A DNA stretch of 64,000 nucleotides from Symbiopectobacterium purcellii (GCF_019797845.1 NZ_CP081864.1:1426001-1490000), one strand, 5' to 3'. Positions 18,478 to 28,684 are shown, numbered from the stretch's first letter. Notes: generated by a model from the sequence alone, not told the origin. Made by a program: numbers and translations.

Positions 18478-19497
18478 ATGACTGTTTTAATTACTGGGGG
18501 GGCTGGGTTTATTGGCTCGCATACAGCTTTAGCATTGTTGGAAAGGGGGTATGACATTGTTGTTTTGGATAATTTTACAAATTCTAGTCATAAATCTCTT
18601 ACACGAGTAAAGACTATTACCGGTATAAATTTTGATGTACATGAAGGTGATGTTAGAGATAAAAATAAATTGCGTGATATATTCAGTCGTTATGCAATTT
18701 CAGATGTGATTCATTTTGCAGGGTTAAAGTCGGTTAGTGAATCAATAAAGAATCCTCTAGAATATTATGATGTAAATGTGGTTGGTGTGTTATGTCTTCT
18801 TGAAGAAATGAAATTAGCACATGTTAAAAGTATAATATTCAGCTCTTCTGCAACGGTTTATGGACTTCCTAGTAATATCCCATTGAATGAATGTGAATCG
18901 ACGGGGAATACACTAAATCCTTACGGAACATCTAAATATATTTCTGAAAGAATTCTGAAAGATTTATCATTATCCCATCCTGATTTCAATGTTACTATAT
19001 TACGTTATTTTAACCCTGTAGGCGCTCATCCATCTGGTTTAATTGGCGAAGATCCACATGGAGTACCAACTAATTTGCTTCCGTATATAACACAGGTTGC
19101 AATAGGTAATCTTGAACAGTTATCAGTATATGGAAATGATTATCCCACTAAAGATGGTACGGGTGTTAGAGATTACATACATGTTATGGATTTGGCTTCA
19201 GGACATATTGCAGCTATAGAGAATAAGCAACGCAATCTTTATAATGTATATAATCTTGGTACTGGGAAAGGTTTTTCGGTATTAGATATTATAAATTCAT
19301 TTAAAAAAGTCACTGGTATTAAGATTAATTATAAATTCGAACCTAGACGTCCCGGAGATGCTCCAGAATGCTGGGCAGATCCTTCATTAGCCAAATCTGA
19401 ATTAGATTGGGTGGCTACGCGAGATTTAGAAGAGATGATTCGAGATAGTTGGAATTGGCAAACACTTAATCCGAATGGATATGAATGTAATTATTAG
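18478..19497 (+). CDS. galE: UDP-glucose 4-epimerase
   Basis: Interconverts UDP-Glc and UDP-Gal (and possibly the N-acetylated forms) in the cytosol to supply donors for the locus. Encodes 339 residues (E. coli GalE 338). Seen: the NAD loop GGAGFIGSHTAL, the catalytic serine region SSSATVYG, the YGTSK catalytic tyrosine-lysine pair, and RDYIHVMDLASGH, typical of GalE. The A+T-rich composition shows that this copy belongs to the exchanged segment and is not the housekeeping gal operon gene. Confidence 0.93.
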   Translation: MTVLITGGAGFIGSHTALALLERGYDIVVLDNFTNSSHKSLTRVKTITGINFDVHEGDVRDKNKLRDIFSRYAISDVIHFAGLKSVSESIKNPLEYYDVNVVGVLCLLEEMKLAHVKSIIFSSSATVYGLPSNIPLNECESTGNTLNPYGTSKYISERILKDLSLSHPDFNVTILRYFNPVGAHPSGLIGEDPHGVPTNLLPYITQVAIGNLEQLSVYGNDYPTKDGTGVRDYIHVMDLASGHIAAIENKQRNLYNVYNLGTGKGFSVLDIINSFKKVTGIKINYKFEPRRPGDAPECWADPSLAKSELDWVATRDLEEMIRDSWNWQTLNPNGYECNY

Positions 19498-19549
19498 AAC
19501 GGCATTCATGATACCTTATTTTTGCTGAATTATTTACATTGGGGTTTAC

Positions 19550-20293
19550 ATGTCTTTAGTCAGTGTAATTATGCCTGCTCATAATGCTGATGCCACAATA
19601 GCTGAGTCCATAGAGTCCGTTTTAAATCAATCTTTTCCTGATTTTGAGTTGATTATATGTGATGATGGTTCTACTGATAATACAAACGCAATAATTAAGA
19701 AGTATTCAGATATTGATAAAAGAATTATTTTAATTGAGAGTTTTATGTCTCGAGGTGCTGCTGAAACAAGAAATTTGTGTATTTTAAAGTCAAGGTTCAA
19801 ATTTATATGTTTTCTTGACAGCGATGACCTTTGGGAAAAAGATAAGTTGGCTTCTCAAGTATCTTTTATGCAAGAAAATAACCTGGCTATGACCCATGGT
19901 AAATATAAAATGTTTGATGGTGGTGGACTTAATAAAAAAATAATCCCGCCTAAAGTAATATCGTATTCAGACTTACTCAGGAAATGTGATATTGGATGTC
20001 TTACGGTAATGTTAGATTCTGAAAAAATAGATTCTATACGTTTTCCTAATGTTGTTAAAGAGGATTATGCTTTATGGTTGCTAATCATGAGGAATGGTTT
20101 TTCTTCATATTTGTATCCAGGGTGTGAAGCATATTATAGAAGACGGGCCGGATCAGTATCTTCATCAAAAATAAAGGAAATTAAAAAGCAATTGCATGTG
20201 CTTAAATATGTTGCGGATATATCATTTTCTAAACGATGTTTTTATATACTTACATATTGCGTTAATGGTTGCATTAAGCATTTTTACCACTAG
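19550..20293 (+). CDS. Glycosyltransferase family 2 protein
   Basis: GT-A inverting transferase of 247 residues. N-terminal SVIMPAHNADATIAESIESV and ICDDGSTDNT are the family's nucleotide-binding strands, and FLDSDDLWEKDKL carries the DxD-like metal site (near residue 91). KEDYALWLLIMRNG supplies the conserved catalytic-base region. Resembles transferases of the WcaA/AmsE type by pattern. Third transferase of the locus. The gap of 46 bases to the epimerase gene downstream is A+T-rich. Confidence 0.87.
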   Translation: MSLVSVIMPAHNADATIAESIESVLNQSFPDFELIICDDGSTDNTNAIIKKYSDIDKRIILIESFMSRGAAETRNLCILKSRFKFICFLDSDDLWEKDKLASQVSFMQENNLAMTHGKYKMFDGGGLNKKIIPPKVISYSDLLRKCDIGCLTVMLDSEKIDSIRFPNVVKEDYALWLLIMRNGFSSYLYPGCEAYYRRRAGSVSSSKIKEIKKQLHVLKYVADISFSKRCFYILTYCVNGCIKHFYH

Positions 20294-20339
20294 TTTCATA
20301 TGTTGTTTTTGTATGCCATGATTAAGGTTCAATGTTAAT

Positions 20340-21347
20340 ATGAATGTGCTCATTACTGGGTCTGCTGGGTTCATAGGTTTTTTCCTTGCGAAAAAACTTC
20401 TTTCTAATAATGAACGTATTTTAGGCGTCGATAACTTAAACGATTACTATGATGTGTCATTAAAAAAAGCTCGTTTGGTCGAGTTAGATAGTTATGATAA
20501 TTTTAAATTTCTTAATATCAATCTTTGTGATAAGGCATCCCTTATTAAGTTGTTTAGTGAGTCGTGTTTCGATTGTGTCATAAATCTAGCTGCCCAAGCT
20601 GGCGTTAGGTACTCAATCGAAAATCCATCAGCCTATGCTGATAGTAATCTTATCGGTTTCTTAAATGTGCTTGAATGCTGCCGTCAATTTAAAATACAAC
20701 ATCTTATATATGCATCATCAAGCTCCGTATATGGCTTGAACAGTAAAACGCCTTTTTCAACTAACGATTCTGTTGATCACCCGGTTTCACTTTACGCTGC
20801 AACAAAAAAAGCCAATGAATTAATGGCTCACTCTTATTCCCATTTGTACAACATTCCTACCACAGGCCTGCGTTTCTTCACTGTTTATGGCCCGTGGGGA
20901 CGCCCTGATATGGCGTTGTTTAAATTTACACAAAAAATATTTAATAATGAACTCATAGATATCTATAACAATGGCAATTTGAGCCGGGATTTCACGTACA
21001 TAGATGATATTGTCGAAGGCATTATCCGTTTAATTGATGTTGTCCCTGAACGTAATGACCACTGGACACCTGAGTCAGGAAGCCCTGCAACCAGCTCAGC
21101 CCCATATCGTATCTACAATATTGGCAATGGCAGTCCAGTAAAACTGATGGATTTTGTTACAGCGCTAGAAAAAGCGTTGGGAATGGAAGCTAAGAAGAAT
21201 TTTCTACCTATGCAACCAGGTGATGTCTACCAAACGTGGGCTGATACCGAAGATCTTTTTAAAGTAACAGGCTATCAACCGAAAGTGAATGTTGAAGAGG
21301 GTGTTGCCAGGTTTGTTGAATGGTATCGAAAATTTTATAACTGCTGA
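20340..21347 (+). CDS. UDP-glucuronate 4-epimerase (UDP-GalA forming)
   Basis: Short-chain-dehydrogenase-type epimerase of 335 residues that converts UDP-GlcA to UDP-GalA. Diagnostic segments: GSAGFIGFFLAKKL, VDNLNDYYDVSLK, NLAAQAGVRYSIENP, YASSSSVYGLN, the YAATKKANE catalytic tyrosine-lysine pair, and RFFTVYGPWGRPDMA. The NDYYD and GRPDMA signatures distinguish this group from GalE. It sits directly before ugd, so the two form a UDP-Glc to UDP-GlcA to UDP-GalA path. That provides a uronic acid carboxylate as a possible target for the ATP-grasp ligase. From about here the base composition returns toward that of the core genome. Confidence 0.9.
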   Translation: MNVLITGSAGFIGFFLAKKLLSNNERILGVDNLNDYYDVSLKKARLVELDSYDNFKFLNINLCDKASLIKLFSESCFDCVINLAAQAGVRYSIENPSAYADSNLIGFLNVLECCRQFKIQHLIYASSSSVYGLNSKTPFSTNDSVDHPVSLYAATKKANELMAHSYSHLYNIPTTGLRFFTVYGPWGRPDMALFKFTQKIFNNELIDIYNNGNLSRDFTYIDDIVEGIIRLIDVVPERNDHWTPESGSPATSSAPYRIYNIGNGSPVKLMDFVTALEKALGMEAKKNFLPMQPGDVYQTWADTEDLFKVTGYQPKVNVEEGVARFVEWYRKFYNC

Positions 21348-21401
21348 TCACTTATCGAATAATGATAGAAAAGATAATCATGAATTTTAACGGTTAGAAT
21401 A

Positions 21402-22568
21402 ATGAAAATAGCAATTGCAGGTACAGGGTATGTAGGCCTTTCAAATGCCATGTTGTTGTCTCAATGTCATCAGGTTGTTGCATTGGATGTTGTGGCAGAG
21501 AAAATTACGTTATTAAATAATAAACAGTCACCTATTGTTGATAATGAAATCGAGCAATTTCTAAGTAAAAAAGAGCTTGATTTTTTAGCTACACTTGATA
21601 AGCAAGAAGCGTACTTGGGCGCTGATTTCATCATTATTGCTACTCCAACTGACTATGATCCTAAATCTAATTATTTTAACACGCAGTCAGTTGAATCAAT
21701 AATTCGTGATGTTTTGGCAATTAATCCAGATGCTGTAATGATAATTAAATCTACAGTTCCTGTTGGCTTTACCAAATCAGTAAAAGAAAAATACGCGACA
21801 GACAACATCATTTTCTCCCCCGAGTTCTTACGTGAAGGTAAAGCACTCCACGATAATCTGTACCCATCGCGTATCGTTGTAGGAGAACGTTCAGCGCGGG
21901 CAGAGCAGTTCGCTAACTTGTTGCTTGAAGGTGCAATCAAAAAAGATGTGCCGGTTTTATTCACAGATTCAACAGAAGCAGAAGCCATCAAGCTGTTTTC
22001 TAATACCTATCTGGCAATGCGTGTTGCTTATTTTAACGAGCTGGATAGCTATGCCCAGATGAATGGTTTGGATAGCAAACAAATAATTGATGGCGTAGGG
22101 TTAGATCCGCGTATCGGCAGTCATTACAACAACCCGTCTTTTGGCTACGGTGGTTATTGCCTGCCTAAAGACACTAAGCAGCTGCTTGCTAACTATGCCA
22201 GCGTGCCTAATAGCCTGATTAGCGCGATTGTTGACGCAAACCGTACTCGCAAAGATTTCATCGCTGATTCCATTATCGACCGTGACCCCAAAGTGGTGGG
22301 AGTTTACCGCTTGGTGATGAAGGCTGGCTCAGATAATTTCCGTGCGTCCGCCATTCAAGGCGTGATGAAACGTATTAAAGCTAAAGGCATCGAAGTTGTT
22401 GTTTATGAGCCAGTCCTTCAGGAAGACACATTCTTCCGTTCTCGTGTTGTCCGCGATCTTGATGCGTTCAAAGAAATGGCAGATGTGATTATTTCTAACC
22501 GTATGGCACCGGAATTGGCGGATGTTGCGGATAAAGTGTATACCCGCGATCTGTTCGGTTTAGATTGA
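21402..22568 (+). CDS. ugd: UDP-glucose 6-dehydrogenase
   Basis: Oxidises UDP-glucose to UDP-glucuronate with two NAD+. Encodes 388 residues, the length of enteric Ugd. N-terminal NAD loop [14 protein letters not shown]; the catalytic cysteine lies in [17 protein letters not shown]; central [18 protein letters not shown]. Last gene of the exopolysaccharide operon. The 3' half has ordinary core codon use, as expected at the boundary of an exchanged segment. Confidence 0.94.
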   Translation: MKIAIAGTGYVGLSNAMLLSQCHQVVALDVVAEKITLLNNKQSPIVDNEIEQFLSKKELDFLATLDKQEAYLGADFIIIATPTDYDPKSNYFNTQSVESIIRDVLAINPDAVMIIKSTVPVGFTKSVKEKYATDNIIFSPEFLREGKALHDNLYPSRIVVGERSARAEQFANLLLEGAIKKDVPVLFTDSTEAEAIKLFSNTYLAMRVAYFNELDSYAQMNGLDSKQIIDGVGLDPRIGSHYNNPSFGYGGYCLPKDTKQLLANYASVPNSLISAIVDANRTRKDFIADSIIDRDPKVVGVYRLVMKAGSDNFRASAIQGVMKRIKAKGIEVVVYEPVLQEDTFFRSRVVRDLDAFKEMADVIISNRMAPELADVADKVYTRDLFGLD

Positions 22569-22851
22569 TTAAGTCTACAAATGAAGTGGAGATTTGCGAA
22601 TACGCATTCATTTACTGAAGCAGTAAACCCCTTGCCACTCACCGCCGAAGGCGATATCGTTAATTTGTACCTACAAAATTAGGTGCCAGGATTGAAATCC
22701 TGCCTGACGGTACCGAGCGCGTTTGCGTTTTTTTGTGTCGCGCGTTTAGCTGCCCTTCTGGGGGGGGAATTGGCGAGGGGCATCGCAAGATGCATCGGTG
22801 TCAGTGTGGCCGGTAGTTCCAACCCCGTCCGGTTCTGTAAGCACACCGGTT
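22569..22851. other. Non-coding stretch after ugd, origin unclear
   Basis: No gene is supportable here. A forward open frame starting at 22683 crosses this region and the antisense of the transposase remnant that follows. It has neither a recognisable product nor a ribosome-binding site. I see no clear terminator for the exopolysaccharide operon in this stretch. Confidence 0.4.
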
Positions 22852-23055
22852 TTAGTTCCACTCACTTTGTGAGATTTCCGGTTTTTCTGTCATCAGCCGG
22901 TATTCTTCCTGCGTCAGGTTATTCAGGGAATCAAGAGGCCGCTCGCTGTTATATTCCGTCTGTGATTTCTGTGACCACCCGCTGCGCTGGAAGATTCAGA
23001 TCGATTTCTATTCCGAGAGCAATGAATGGTTCGGTTTACCTGGATACTTACAGCA
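22852..23055 (-). mobile_element. Degenerate 3' remnant of an IS3-family transposase (OrfB)
   Basis: On the minus strand a fragment ends at 22852 with a stop. Before it comes YNSERPLDSLNNLTQEEYR, the C-terminal end typical of IS3-family integrase-like transposases (consensus YNxxRPHxALxxLTPxEY). Further upstream GKPNHSLLSE (about 23025-23055) recalls the family's GKPxxNAFIE strand, but frames change and stops intervene. No inverted repeats or complete OrfA were found. It marks past rearrangement at the border between the exopolysaccharide operon and the rml genes. Confidence 0.75.
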
Positions 23056-23221
23056 GCTTTAGGCGGTGAATTGAGTATTGCCGTGCGAAAGAATTTCCTT
23101 TCATCTTTAAGCAAATGGCTTTTGATAGCGTTTTCGTCGTAGAAATGCTTATGCTAAAAACACCGGATGCATTGCTATTGTATCTGGTGCTAACCATTTT
23201 TAAGCGGTATTGGCAAGAATC

Positions 23222-24070
23222 TCAGATCGTTTTATTCAGTGCACCTTGCCAGTCAGATAACGTAATGCCTAACGCTTTGATTTTGTCCCCTGCCAGTGTT
23301 GAATAGGCAGGTCGGTGTGCCGGAGTGGGGTACTGCGCTGTGGTGATCGGTGTAAGCGTCGGTGCTTTACTCAACACTGCTTTCTGCACCGCCACCGTAA
23401 ATATCGCCTGAGCAAACTCAAACCAGCTCACTTCTTTATCACCGGCGTAGTGATAAATCCCACCCGCAGCCTGTTGGTGTAACAGTGCAATAATCGCCTG
23501 TGCGATATCGCCCGCGTAAGTGGGACAACCGCGCTGGTCGTCAACGATGCTCAGCGCATCCCGCTCTTTGCCTAACCGCAGCATGGTTTTCACAAAGTTA
23601 TTGCCATATTCGCTAAACACCCAAGCTGTGCGCACGATAATCGCGTCAGGTGCAGTTGCGCTAACGGTGTGCTCCCCCGCCAGTTTGGTCCTGCCATACA
23701 CGCTGAGCGGGTTGGTTGGGCTCTCTTCAGTGTAAGGCGCGTTGGCGTTGCCATCGAAAACGTAATCGGTTGAAACGTGCACCAAACGAATGCCGTATTG
23801 GGCCGCCACACTTGCCAGATTAGCGGGGCCTGTGGCGTTAATGCGTTCCGCCAATTCCACGTCGCTTTCTGCATTATCCACTGCCGTATAAGCCGCTGCA
23901 TTAACAATAGCATCCGGTTTGAAAGTACTCACGGCTGTTGTAACTTGAGCCAGATCGGTAATATCCAATTCTGCAGAATCGGTAGCAAGAATTTGCCAAT
24001 CAGCAGGCAACCTATCCTGAAAGCAGCGCCCAAGCTGGCCGTTTGCGCCGGTCAATAGCACTTTCATCAA
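23222..24070 (-). CDS. rmlD: dTDP-4-dehydrorhamnose reductase
   Basis: Last step of dTDP-L-rhamnose synthesis. Encodes 282 residues of the extended SDR type: N-terminal GANGQLGRCFQ loop, VNAAAYTAVDNAE, the STDYVFDG region, and the YGRTKLAGE tyrosine-lysine pair. Its start overlaps the rmlC stop (ATGA, 24067-24070). The order on the minus strand is rmlA, rmlC, rmlD; rmlB is absent from the window. Confidence 0.95.
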   Translation of the reverse strand: MMKVLLTGANGQLGRCFQDRLPADWQILATDSAELDITDLAQVTTAVSTFKPDAIVNAAAYTAVDNAESDVELAERINATGPANLASVAAQYGIRLVHVSTDYVFDGNANAPYTEESPTNPLSVYGRTKLAGEHTVSATAPDAIIVRTAWVFSEYGNNFVKTMLRLGKERDALSIVDDQRGCPTYAGDIAQAIIALLHQQAAGGIYHYAGDKEVSWFEFAQAIFTVAVQKAVLSKAPTLTPITTAQYPTPAHRPAYSTLAGDKIKALGITLSDWQGALNKTI

Positions 24071-24600
24071 TCCAGCTCCTTGAAGCGTTTGCCGAGTTTA
24101 TCCTTCTCTGAAAGCAGCGGTGATTCCAGCGGCCATTCAATGCCCAAAACCGGGTCGTTCCACAGTAAGCAGCCTTCATCGGAGGGTTGATAATATTCCG
24201 TGCATTTATATTCAAAATCCGCAACGTCAGAGAGCACGGCAAAACCGTGCGCCAACCCTGGCGGCAGCCAAAATTGGGTCTTATTATCTTCAGTTAACAG
24301 CACGCCAAACCATTTGCCATAGCTGGGGGAATCACGGCGAATATCTACCGCAACATCATACACTTCACCGCGCACCACTCGCACCAACTTGCCTTGCGGG
24401 CGAGTTTTCTGGAAATGCAGTCCACGCAATACGCCTTTGCTGGAACGCGAGTGGTTATCTTGCACGAAATCCAGATCGATATTCAGCATCTGCTGATAAC
24501 GATTTTTCTCAAACGTCTCTAAAAAAAATCCGCGCGCATCACCAAAAACCTTGGGTTGAATCACTTTTGCGCCATAAATGGGGGTATCGATCACTTGCAT
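24067..24600 (-). CDS. rmlC: dTDP-4-dehydrorhamnose 3,5-epimerase
   Basis: Third enzyme of dTDP-L-rhamnose synthesis, a cupin-fold dimer of 177 residues. Seen: FLETFEKNRYQQML, the catalytic histidine segment VLRGLHFQ, and EVYDVAVDIRRDSPSYGKW. Also LPPGLAHGFAVLSDVADFEYKCTEYY, here cited only by position (about residues 113-140), with the conserved tyrosine near 137. A 139-base gap divides it from rmlA upstream. Intact. Confidence 0.95.
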   Translation of the reverse strand: MQVIDTPIYGAKVIQPKVFGDARGFFLETFEKNRYQQMLNIDLDFVQDNHSRSSKGVLRGLHFQKTRPQGKLVRVVRGEVYDVAVDIRRDSPSYGKWFGVLLTEDNKTQFWLPPGLAHGFAVLSDVADFEYKCTEYYQPSDEGCLLWNDPVLGIEWPLESPLLSEKDKLGKRFKELD

Positions 24601-24739
24601 AGTGTTTGTTCAATAATGGTAAGGTTAGCTAAATTTGTGCACCAGATATTCCTGGCTTATGCCGAGGACGGTAAGTATCACGTTTGCTGAGCATAAAGAC
24701 ATTAGCATTTCACGAACGTTGTGACATGTTATCGGCTTA

Positions 24740-25612
24740 CTAACGCGTTTCTTCAACCAGTCGCGCCAGATACTGCCCATATTGTGTTTTGCTCAGTAAT
24801 TGGGCTTCTTTTGCTACTTGTTCACGCGAGATCCAGCCTTTACGGAAGGCAATTTCTTCCAGACAGGCGACTTTCATTCCCTGACGTTTTTCAATGGTAT
24901 GAATAAACTGTGAGGCTTCAATCAGGCTATCATGGGTGCCGGTATCCAGCCAGGCAAAACCCCGGCCTAACAACTCTACGTTGAGCGTGCCTTGCTCCAG
25001 ATACATCTGGTTCAGTGTAGTAATTTCCAATTCACCGCGTGCGGAAGGCTTAACCTGCTTAGCCATTTCCACCACATTGTTGTCATAAAAATAGAGCCCG
25101 GTCACCGCCCAGCTAGATTTAGGTTTGAGCGGTTTCTCTTCAATCGACAGGGCTTTAAAATCGGCATCAAATTCCACCACGCCAAAACGCTCTGGGTCGG
25201 TTACCTGATAACCAAATACTGTTGCGCCTTGTTCCTGCGCCACTGCACTTTCCAGCTTTTTACCAAAGCTCTGACCAAAATAGATATTGTCACCTAAAAT
25301 CAATGCACAGCGCTCACCGTTGATAAACTCTTCACCGATAATGAACGCTTGAGCCAGTCCATCAGGGCTCGGTTGCTCTGCATAGCTGAGGCTGATACCA
25401 AAGTGGCTGCCATCGCCTAATAGGCGCTGGAACGAAGGAAGGTCTTCGGGGGTGCTGATAATCAAGATATCCTGAATGCCTGCTAACATCAGCACAGAGA
25501 TCGGGTAATACACCATGGGCTTGTCATAGATAGGCAGCAGTTGCTTCGATATGCCACGGGTGATGGGGTAAAGTCTTGTGCCAGAACCACCTGCCAATAC
25601 GATGCCTTTCAT
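24740..25612 (-). CDS. rmlA: Glucose-1-phosphate thymidylyltransferase
   Basis: First enzyme of dTDP-L-rhamnose synthesis: Glc-1-P plus dTTP gives dTDP-glucose. Encodes 290 residues from the ATG at 25612, where [16 protein letters not shown] begins; 17 extra upstream codons to 25663 are not family sequence. Nucleotide-binding [13 protein letters not shown], then [16 protein letters not shown] and LGDNIYFG. Upstream it diverges from galF across about 190 bases that should hold both promoters. Confidence 0.95.
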   Translation of the reverse strand: MKGIVLAGGSGTRLYPITRGISKQLLPIYDKPMVYYPISVLMLAGIQDILIISTPEDLPSFQRLLGDGSHFGISLSYAEQPSPDGLAQAFIIGEEFINGERCALILGDNIYFGQSFGKKLESAVAQEQGATVFGYQVTDPERFGVVEFDADFKALSIEEKPLKPKSSWAVTGLYFYDNNVVEMAKQVKPSARGELEITTLNQMYLEQGTLNVELLGRGFAWLDTGTHDSLIEASQFIHTIEKRQGMKVACLEEIAFRKGWISREQVAKEAQLLSKTQYGQYLARLVEETR

Positions 25613-25800
25613 TGTTTTAACCTTTGCTGTGGATACTTGAAGTAGCAGGTTGTCATCATACAATATCGATGCAGAATTGTCTGATCTATCAGAAATCTGA
25701 AGTCACCAAGATCGCTTTGTGGCCAATTGGGTGTAACCTTATTCTCACCGCCGCGTTATGATGGCAGAAAAATGACAACGGATAACAAGAGAGTTAATGC

Positions 25801-26703
25801 ATGGCAACAACATTGAAAGCGATTATCCCCGTCGCCGGGTTAGGTATGAACCTGCTGCCGGTAACAAAAGCAATCCCAAAAGAGATGCTGCCGTTGGTGG
25901 ATCGTCCGGTAATCGAGAAAATCGTTAACGAGTGCGTCAATGCGGGTATCAAAGAGATTGTGCTGGTTACGCACGCCTCAAAAAACGCTATTGAAAACCA
26001 TTTTGATACCTCTTTCGAGCTGGAATCGTTGCTGGAAGAGCGGCAAAAACGCCAACTGCTGGCCGATGTACAAGCCATCTGTCCTAAGGGCGTGACTATT
26101 ATGAATGTGCGTCAGGGCGAAACGCTGGGGCTGGGTCATGCCATCAACTGCGCGCGTCCCATCGTTGGGGATAATCCGTTTGTGGTGGTGTTGCCGGATG
26201 TGGTGATGGATGAAGCCAGTGCCGATCAGAGTAAAGAGAATCTGGCACAGTTGATTGCGCGTTTTGAAGCAACGGGCCACAGCCAGGTGCTGGTGAAACA
26301 TCGTCCTTATGAAGTGCTGCCGGAGTACTCAGTGGTGGAATGCGCTAAGCCATTGAACCACGCAGGTGACGCAGCCGTTATCACTTCCATGATTGAAAAA
26401 CCGGAAGTGCCGCCGGAAGAAGGGTCAGATTTGTCAGCGGTCGGGCGTTATGTGCTGTCTGCGGATGCCTGGTCTATTTTGGAAAAAACCTCCGCAGGTG
26501 CTTGGGGCCGTATTCAACTGACCGATGCCATCGCTGAGCTGATTGAGCAAAACCATCAGGTGGATGCAGTGCAGATGGCGGGCCGCAGCTTTAACTGTGG
26601 GCGTAAGCTCGGTTATATGCAGGCATTTGTCGCTTATGGTCTGCGTAATCCTGAGTTTGGTGATGCGTTTAAAGTCAGCATTAAAGAATTGCTGAATAAA
26701 TAA
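25801..26703 (+). CDS. galF: GalF, GalU-like UTP-glucose-1-phosphate uridylyltransferase subunit homologue
   Basis: Encodes 300 residues, about the length of E. coli GalF. Highly similar to GalU, but the nucleotide loop reads AGLGMNLLP where active GalU has the GLGTR arginine. This is the GalF hallmark and is associated with little or no catalytic activity; GalF is thought to modulate Gal[15 protein letters not shown] and [16 protein letters not shown] are typical. galF conventionally marks the upstream border of enterobacterial O-antigen/capsule loci, with gnd on the other side. Here the two are adjacent, with the sugar locus on the galF side. Confidence 0.93.
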   Translation: MATTLKAIIPVAGLGMNLLPVTKAIPKEMLPLVDRPVIEKIVNECVNAGIKEIVLVTHASKNAIENHFDTSFELESLLEERQKRQLLADVQAICPKGVTIMNVRQGETLGLGHAINCARPIVGDNPFVVVLPDVVMDEASADQSKENLAQLIARFEATGHSQVLVKHRPYEVLPEYSVVECAKPLNHAGDAAVITSMIEKPEVPPEEGSDLSAVGRYVLSADAWSILEKTSAGAWGRIQLTDAIAELIEQNHQVDAVQMAGRSFNCGRKLGYMQAFVAYGLRNPEFGDAFKVSIKELLNK

Positions 26704-26723
26704 TTAGCATTGATCCCCTGTTA

Positions 26724-26750
26724 AGCCCTGCCACCGTGCAGGGCTTTTCT
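26724..26750 (+). terminator. Rho-independent terminator of galF
   Basis: AGCCCTGC (26724-26731) pairs perfectly with GCAGGGCT (26738-26745) around a 6-base loop, followed by TTTTCT. Confidence 0.9.
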
Positions 26751-26869
26751 CTTCTTTAGACCTATCACTATCCACATGCCTTAAGCTGAGTTACCATATC
26801 CGCCTGCTTTTGCGTTGTCTGTCGTCGTCGTGATACAGGCAGGTTATCCTTCAGACAGGAGTTGCTTTA

Positions 26870-28276
26870 ATGTCCAAACAGCAAATTGGCGTGGTGGGTA
26901 TGGCGGTGATGGGGCGTAATCTGGCGCTTAACATCGAAAGTCGTGGTTACACCGTGTCCATTTTCAACCGCTCTCGTGAAAAAACCGAGGAAGTGGTGGC
27001 CGAAAATCCCGGCAAAAAACTGGTGCCTTATTATACCGTTGAAGAGTTTGTCGCGTCGCTGGAATCCCCGCGTCGCATTCTGTTGATGGTCAAAGCCGGT
27101 GAAGGCACGGACAAAGCGATCGAATCCCTGAAGCCCTATCTGGATAAAGGCGACATCATCATTGATGGCGGTAACACTTTCTTCCAGGACACCATCCGCC
27201 GCAACCGTGAGCTGTCTGCGGAAGGGTTCAACTTTATCGGCACCGGCGTCTCCGGTGGTGAAGAGGGCGCGCTGAAAGGCCCTTCCATCATGCCGGGGGG
27301 GCAGAAAGATGCCTATGAGCTGGTGGCACCTATTTTGGAAAAAATTGCTGCCCGTGCCGAAGGTGAAGCCTGCGTTACCTATATTGGACCAGACGGCGCC
27401 GGTCACTATGTAAAAATGGTGCACAATGGCATCGAATACGGCGATATGCAATTGATTGCTGAAGCCTATTCACTGCTGAAACACGGCTTGAACCTGTCCA
27501 ACGAAGAGCTGGCAAAAACCTTCTCTGAGTGGAATGCCGGGGAACTGAGCAGCTACTTGATCGACATCACCAAAGATATCTTCACCAAGAAAGATGAAGA
27601 GGGTAACTATCTGGTTGATGTGATTCTGGATGAAGCGGCCAACAAAGGTACGGGCAAATGGACCAGCCAAAGTTCGCTCGATCTTGGCGAACCGCTGTCT
27701 CTGATCACTGAGTCTGTGTTTGCGCGCTATATCTCTTCACTCAAAGATCAGCGCGTTGCTGCTTCTAAAGTGCTAACCGGGCCGCAGGCAAAACCGTTTA
27801 GCGGTGATAAAGCGACCTTTATCGAGAATGTGCGCCGTGCGCTCTATCTGGGTAAAATTGTTTCCTATGCGCAAGGTTTCTCCCAACTGCGTGCCGCTTC
27901 AGAAGAGCATCAGTGGAACTTGAACTACGGTGAAATCGCCAAGATTTTCCGTGCCGGTTGCATTATTCGCGCCCAGTTCCTGCAAAAAATCACAGATGCC
28001 TACGCGGCAACGCCGGATATCGCCAACCTGCTGCTGGCACCGTATTTCAAGAAAGCTGCCGATGACTACCAGCAGGCATTGCGTGATGTTGTCGCCTATG
28101 CGGTGCAAAACGGTATTCCGACGCCGACGTTCTCGGCAGCTATCGCTTATTACGACAGCTACCGCTCCGCGGTGTTGCCTGCCAACCTGATCCAGGCTCA
28201 GCGCGATTACTTTGGCGCGCACACCTATAAACGTACGGATAAGGAAGGCGTATTCCACACCGAATGGTTGGAATAA
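26870..28276 (+). CDS. gnd: 6-phosphogluconate dehydrogenase, decarboxylating
   Basis: Oxidative pentose-phosphate pathway enzyme: 6-phosphogluconate plus NADP+ gives ribulose-5-phosphate, CO2 and NADPH. Encodes 468 residues, identical in length to the E. coli enzyme. NADP loop [15 protein letters not shown]; substrate signature [20 protein letters not shown]; catalytic lysine region [15 protein letters not shown]-terminal tail with AHTYKR. Core codon use, no damage. Confidence 0.97.
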   Translation: MSKQQIGVVGMAVMGRNLALNIESRGYTVSIFNRSREKTEEVVAENPGKKLVPYYTVEEFVASLESPRRILLMVKAGEGTDKAIESLKPYLDKGDIIIDGGNTFFQDTIRRNRELSAEGFNFIGTGVSGGEEGALKGPSIMPGGQKDAYELVAPILEKIAARAEGEACVTYIGPDGAGHYVKMVHNGIEYGDMQLIAEAYSLLKHGLNLSNEELAKTFSEWNAGELSSYLIDITKDIFTKKDEEGNYLVDVILDEAANKGTGKWTSQSSLDLGEPLSLITESVFARYISSLKDQRVAASKVLTGPQAKPFSGDKATFIENVRRALYLGKIVSYAQGFSQLRAASEEHQWNLNYGEIAKIFRAGCIIRAQFLQKITDAYAATPDIANLLLAPYFKKAADDYQQALRDVVAYAVQNGIPTPTFSAAIAYYDSYRSAVLPANLIQAQRDYFGAHTYKRTDKEGVFHTEWLE

Positions 28277-28304
28277 GTTATTTCTTAAAATTACGTTATT
28301 AAAT

Positions 28305-28336
28305 AAACGCCGAATAGTGTCGCTATTCGGCGTTTT
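28305..28336 (+). terminator. Rho-independent terminator of gnd
   Basis: AAACGCCGAATAG (28305-28317) pairs perfectly with CTATTCGGCGTTT (28323-28335) over 13 bp with a 5-base loop. The descending arm ends in the T run. Confidence 0.92.
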
Positions 28337-28684
28337 GCATTGAGATTTCTCATTTAATTAAAGGTAATCATGCTGTTATGATTGACTTCCTTTTTGTCGC
28401 TACCCATCTTTGTTAACGTCAATATGAGCGTAATTTACAATTTCACTGTTTATTGTAGCGAGATCTTGCTATTTTTAAGCGTGTGTAAAAAAACAGAGTC
28501 AGGGAATGGGGAGCGTTGAGATTCCCTGTCCTATAATCTATTGCTGAGAGTCTCCTCAGTGGAGCGATGTCGCCGCGGTCGGAGTAGGCTGTGCCGCGCA
28601 TCGCGGTAAAGAAGGTTGGGATGCGGTTTTTCTTGAACGGTATTCCTCCCTGAAGCGCTTCATTTGTTAATAAAGGAAATCGTA
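28337..28684. promoter_or_regulatory. Upstream region of yjbE
   Basis: This 348-base region has no gene. It contains an inverted repeat CAGGGAAT/ATTCCCTG (28500-28507 and 28521-28528, 13-base centre). The YjbE ribosome-binding site (AAAGGAAATCGTA before the ATG) is at its end. In E. coli this operon is controlled by the Rcs phosphorelay, but I could not place a clear RcsB box here. Confidence 0.4.

Noticed and set aside
22683-23069. 128-codon forward open frame after ugd
   Set aside because: It runs through unrecognised DNA and antisense to the IS3-type OrfB remnant, has no ribosome-binding site and no family resemblance.
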